Shown here piece after piece: positions 20,001-26,000 of a DNA stretch of 35,609 nucleotides; the first letter of the stretch is position 1; each line of letters starts with the position of its first letter. The notes beneath the pieces were generated by a model. That model was not told where the DNA came from and made no database searches. It saw nothing but the letters and a program-made list of their open reading frames with translations. This stretch comes from Alphaproteobacteria bacterium. GTDB taxonomy: Bacteria > Pseudomonadota > Alphaproteobacteria > Puniceispirillales > Puniceispirillaceae. A program made the translations under genes and the position numbers. The stretch is from assembly GCA_011525265.1 (NCBI GenBank), contig WTHV01000073.1, positions 1-35,609 of the forward strand. Direction: 5' to 3'.

Positions 20001-23000
20001 CAGAGACAGCAGAGACAGAGACACCACGGCGTGTCTCGGTATTGCGTGTTTCTGTTAAGAACAGATCCTTAATATTCTCGAAGGTGAAATTATCATTGAA
20101 ATCAGCAAGTGCGTTGCGTGTTTCATTATCACCACCACCAAAGATACCATCTAGCAAAGGAGATGAGGTATAAGTTGAATCAATTTCAACTTGCATCGCC
20201 TCCTGGCCTTTGGCTGTGATGGTCGCATTATCCAAAATACGGGCTTTGGTTGTGCCCATAAAGACTGCCGCACCAACCGCACCTGCAAGTGCTGTACCAC
20301 CTGATGAGAAGCTGGCCGCAGGCTCTAGCATAAAGATATCTGTATCATCACCAGCATGAATACCAACAGAGCCATCTGTTGTGATCACCGCATCAGAGCC
20401 AAGGTCAGCATAGGTTGTTGATTTAATCAGACCAAATGAGACAGACCCCGCACCTGAGAAACCACCTGTTGAGGCTGCAATACCGACCGTTGTGGCGGTC
20501 AGATTTTGCTCCGTATTGGCGCTCAGCATCACATTATCATCGGCGATGACAGTGCTGTTAATGCCTGCTTTGACATCTTTCCACATCACATTACCGGCAA
20601 GCGCAACACCAACAGAGGTTGAGCTTGAGGCGGCGAGTGTGCCTGTTAAATCAAATAAGGTTGTATTATCGCTGACTGCTACGTCCACACTTTGGGTTGT
20701 GCTTGCGCTATTGAGGGTGCTGTTATCATTAATATCTGCGCCTTCTTGGACAAGCGCATAGCTTTCGCCTTTAATCACATTGGCAGATAGGGCGCCAGAT
20801 ATCGCATTATTCGAAGTTGATACCGCAGCAGAAATAATGCCATTGGTAATTTCTTGGCGGGCATTCACACCCACATTCACATTACCTGCCGCATTAACAG
20901 AGATATCATTGCCATTTGCCGCATTACCAATGATCGCCTTTTTATCTGCTAGGAAGACATTGACCGCCAATGAGCCACCCGCAGAATTACCACCACCTGA
21001 GCCTGAGATGGCAAGGGCAAAATTGCGGATATTCGCATCATGATCTGCATTCACAGAAATATCACCATTTGTGGCTTGGATGACGGCATCTTCGACAATG
21101 CGCGCTTCAACATCACTATCCATCACGTTAAAGCCAAAGGCGCCAGCAAGCGCGAGATCATTGCCTGATACACCACCTGCGGCCATATAGGTTTGCGTTT
21201 CTTGTTCCGCACTTGCCAAGATGGTTACATCACCTGAATTCGCGACAAGGCGTGTGGTTGTATTATCATCACTATCGCCATTATCGCCGACAATCGCTGC
21301 CACATCTTCGCGCAGGTAAATACCGCTAATAGAGGCGCCAATTGCCTTTTTATCTGTTGAAATAGCAACGGCACCAACAAGCTGTTTGGCATCTGATTCA
21401 TTATAGGCCTTTAGCGTTACATCATCAGCTGAAATAACAACACCCTCACCGATGATAGCCTTGGTGCTACCTTTAGAGACTGTCACGGCCAATGACCCTG
21501 TGCCGGCATTACCACCTTGTGCCACACCGCCCGCAATTGCCTCAGCGTAATAAGACGAATTCTGCAAAATCGCTGTGTAATTGGTTGTCAGATAATCTTC
21601 AGTTGTGGTGCTATTATCTTCTGGGTCGAGGGTAAATTCACCTGCCGCTGAGGATAAATCCTCCGCCAAAATCGTCGCATTGTCACCTGCTGTGATGGTT
21701 GAATCCTCACCTATCTCAGCTTTGTTTGTATCAACCACAACATTCACAGCAATAGACGCACCAACGGCTGTTTTATCACCACCATCACCGCCACAATTAC
21801 CTGGATCATCACAGGTAACATCAGATGCCACAGCAATGGCCCATGCACGATTGACAATCTTGTTTGTCGCGGTTGATTTCACCGTGACCTCGCCAGGGGC
21901 TGTAATCGTAACGCCGCGCCCAACAAGTGCTGATTGCGTATCTGTTGACACAACAAGACCAAGCGCACCAGCAACGCCAAGCTCACCACCACCTGCACCA
22001 GCAATACCCTCAGCAGACGCAAAAGAGCGGAAGCTGTTATTATCTGAATCTATGCCTTGATTTTCTGACGTGCTTGCCAAAATAGTGACATCACCACTGC
22101 TTTGTGAATTGGTAATAGTCACCCCATCACCAACCTCAGCTTTGGTGGTCTGGCCTGTCTTAAGCAAGCCAACACCCACCCCAATTGACTGATCAGCAAA
22201 GACAGACATGCCTGAGCCGCGTGTGCGGTAATTTGAGTCATTATGCGCCTGAAGCGCGAAATCATCGCCAACCGTAATGCTGAGATTATCAGCCGTTGTG
22301 GCTCTTGCGGCATGCTCTGACCAATTTACAGCAACTGAGGCGGCAATATTGATAGACCCTGATTGCTGTGCCTCACCGCCAGATGTCTGACCCGTTGCGG
22401 CATCAGAGCCTGTTGTATCGAAAGACGCCCCATCACCACCTGTGAAACCACCATTTAGCGCCTCTAATGACGTAGGCTTATTATTCACATCAGCAATTTG
22501 ATTTGTGCTTTGTGTCAGCTGATCTGTGGTCTTACCAATTTTACTGGCATATTTATCAACCACCGCACCAGCGGCCACCGCATCTGCCAGAGCAATATCT
22601 TGGCTATCAGCACGCGCACTCAAGCTAAAGCCGCCTGTTGTCGAAAGGTCACGATTAAGACGCGTATCGACATTTTCTAGCGCCACCCCAACCGCAACAG
22701 ATGCCCCCACAGCAGTCTCACTTGCTGTGACCTCACCCTTGGCAGTCGAAATCGTTTTGGTGATAGCAGATGAGGCAATGGTGATATTATCTGTGGCATT
22801 AATCGCAGAGCCAGTGCCAACATAAGCATCAACATCTTTTAGCAAAATACCAACTGATACCGCCGCATCCAATGATGTTTTCGCATCATCACCACCTGCC
22901 TCACTTGGCTTTGCACCAGCAAAAGCAGATGTCTTTGTTGTTGTCTCAGCTGTAGCTGTGACAGATACAGCGCCTGTGTTACTGCCAAGCAAATCAGCAT

Positions 23001-26000
23001 CATTATCAAGAACGGCTTGGGTCTTTTCAGCTACAATGATATTCAGCGCAATACCTGCACCAACACCAACGCCGCCTTCAGACTCCTCCTCATCATCGCC
23101 GCCGCCATCACTATCAGATTGAGTCGCATTATCGACGCTTTCTTCGATATCGTCTTTGGTTGCTGCTAATGAAAAAGCGCCATCTTGCTTGAACATTTTC
23201 ATGTCCTTCAATGCGCGCAGCTCTTTTGTTACCCCAGACCAAAGCCCCTTCACCTCGCCCACAGTTGCCTTTGAATTGGCATCATATTTGCTTTTGGCAC
23301 CTGCCACGATTAGCACATCACCAGAGGCGGTGACATCCGTGCCAGAATTGATAATAGCTTTGGTGTTATTCTTTAGAACGATATTCAAGCCAACTGCACC
23401 AGCAAGCGCAAATTCGCCTGTGCCAACACCTGCCACCGCATCAGCGTAAATCACATTGGTGCTATCAGTTGTGTTATCCTCTTTGACCTTATCAAGCATG
23501 GCCGCACGCACGGTCAAATCGCCAGAGGTAATGGTGACATTATCACCGACCTCAGCGATATTTTCATTATCGACAATATTCAAGCCAACACCGCCGCCAA
23601 TATTATAATCACCATCTGTTGCAGAGGCATCAGCATCAGCAGAGAAATCAGCATTACTCAAGCTTTGCACTGTAACAGCGCCAGAGCCGGCATTTAAGGT
23701 CACCCCATCTGCGAGTGAGGCTGTGGCATCAGATTCGGTATAGGTCACACCCATTGCCGCACCGACTGTGATCTTTGAGCTAGATTCATCCTCGCCATCA
23801 CCACCAATGGCATCATCGGCATCGGTGCTTTGGGCAAAATCATAACTTGTGACACTGTCACCTGGTTCTACGACAGTGGCGATAGAGGCGTTATTTGTAG
23901 CGCCATCAGTATCAGATGACATTTGTGATGAGAAATCATAAGTGGTCGCATCATCATCTGAGTCAGACGTATAACCTGCAATCACAGATGAGCCTGCGGC
24001 AGACGCATCTTCTGTGCTGTTATTACTCGCATTATCAGGCGTGCTATCATCTGAATCACTATCGCTGCTATCATCATCTGAGGCTATTTTCGCAGATGAT
24101 TTTGCCGCCGCATTAATCTGCTTATAGGTCGAGGCGGTAACAGTGATATCACCGCCATTTGTTGAAACATCACGCTGAATTTCGGCTGTGTTACTGTCAA
24201 GGGCGACAGTGACAGCGGCCGAAATACCAATCGCGGCATTGCCATCTGAATTCGCTTGTGCCGTGCCATCAGCGGTAGCGGCAGATTTCAATGTTTGGGT
24301 TGATGAGACACGCACACCGCTTTGTGTTACAATGCCGCTCGCAGATTGTTCGATAATGGCACGCGCTGTATTACGCGCGGCTGTTACGGCCGCAAGTGGG
24401 GCAATTGAAATGGAACCTGCACCAGCACCTTTGGCTTCTGATTCTGTCGCTGAGCTCTGAATAGCGGCAATGCTGATATTATCTGGATTATCACTTCCTG
24501 TGAAACGTGCGCCGCCTTCGAAAATAGCCTCAACATCATTTTTATGTGTCGCAACAGCTATCGAAGCGCCAACGCCCAATCCACCACCATCATTGAGATC
24601 AAGCTCTGAATCTGTTTCAGATGAGTTATCACTATTGAGGGATTTAAATAATCGGCCAGATACCAAACCCGCCTTATCCGTTCCATCAGCAATGACCTTT
24701 ACCTCAGTATCATTTTGCGCTGTCAAGGTGAGGTCTTCATCCAAATCAAGTGTGGTATTATCACCAATGCGCGCGGTGGTATCATTCACTTCATTAATGC
24801 CAACAGCAATCGCACCCGCAATGCCGACACCATTATCACCGCCGCCTTGGCCAACACCAGAAATGCCATAAACAGATGAACGGCTCTGATTATCCATCTC
24901 GCCTGTGTAAGAGGTTGTTGTAGCTGTGACATTTAAATTATCTGCAGTCACAAGCACATTGGCATTCGCGCCACCATCAATCTGGCTTGTTAAGGTGCTT
25001 TCGAAAATTTGGATACCAATACCGGCCTGTCCCCCAAAGGACGCATTATCTGTGCGCCCCGAAGCAACAGACTGTGCTTGTGAGACAGCTTGTGCGGCCA
25101 CTGTCACATCATCGCCTGTGATTTCTGGCGCATCTGCTATGCTTGTGTTTGAGACGCCAATTGTGGTGTCTGTGTTATTGGTGATCTCGGCATAGGTAAC
25201 AGCGCCGCCTAGCTGGAAATTAGTGTCACTCTCTGGGCCAAATGAATCTGGCACCACATCAAGCATATCTTGGAAATTCGACTTCAGCGCATCTTGCAAA
25301 TTATAGCCAAGAAAATCGACATCCAACGCATCGGTATCATCCACACCTGCATCAAACTTTGATGTGACAGTCTCGGTAAAATTATCATCTTGGGTCGCGC
25401 GTGCCGCTGTAAGGGCAGATAATTCTGAATCAGCTAGGATGGCAATATCGCCAGAGGCTGTGATGCTCGCATTATCCAAAACAGAGGTTGAGGTATTATC
25501 ATTAATGATAGCCACACCAACCGCAATTTGACCTGAACTACCTGAAATACCAAACGCAGATGAATCAGCCACTGTTGTGATATTGGTTCTTGTACGCGTG
25601 CGCAACATGACATCATTGGCTGTGATGGCCGTATTGTCACCCATCTGCACAATAGCCTGATTATCAATCGCAGAAAAAGCCCCTGTAAAGGCAATGCCAA
25701 CTGATTGAGCGGTCGCTGTCACTGTTGATAGAGTCACGGCCTCTGCGGTGACATCTACATCACCTGTTGTAGCGGTGAGGGCTGTATCATCAGATAGCGT
25801 AATCGATGATTTAGAGGTCGTCACAGCCACAGAGACATCTGCCGGCAAGAGGCTAGCAAGATTTGCCCAGCCTTGTTTTGACAGGTCAGTGTTAATTTCT
25901 GAACGGCTATTTAAAATAATCGTATCATTCGCTGTTACGTCAGAGCCATCAATCACGATATTTGAAATGGCATCACGTGCATCAAATTGCACAAGCACGC

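Larger units (their letters stand above)
14560..25715 (-). repeat. Coding repeat tract: about fifty degenerate 70-residue modules
   Basis: Within the giant exoprotein a module recurs with the order GG-x-G-x-x-G-V-G (hydrophobic), a short N-x-T-x-A, then I-G-D-N-x-T-I-x-A, then D-V-x-V-x-A and a variable spacer. Counting the A-x-I/V-G-D-N-like core by eye gives a little over fifty copies. Copies are diverged at DNA level, and I saw no long exact repeats, which argues for an old expansion and a stable frame. Edges are approximate. Confidence 0.75.

Noticed and set aside
23790..24105. Acidic Gly/Asp stretches in the exoprotein as RTX calcium-binding repeats.
   Set aside because: No GGxGxDxUx nonapeptide periodicity is present; the stretch is Ser/Asp/Asn low complexity.
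14560..25715. A CRISPR-like or DNA-level tandem array within the repetitive region.
   Set aside because: The periodicity is at protein level with diverged codons; there are no identical direct repeats with unique spacers, and the whole tract is one reading frame.
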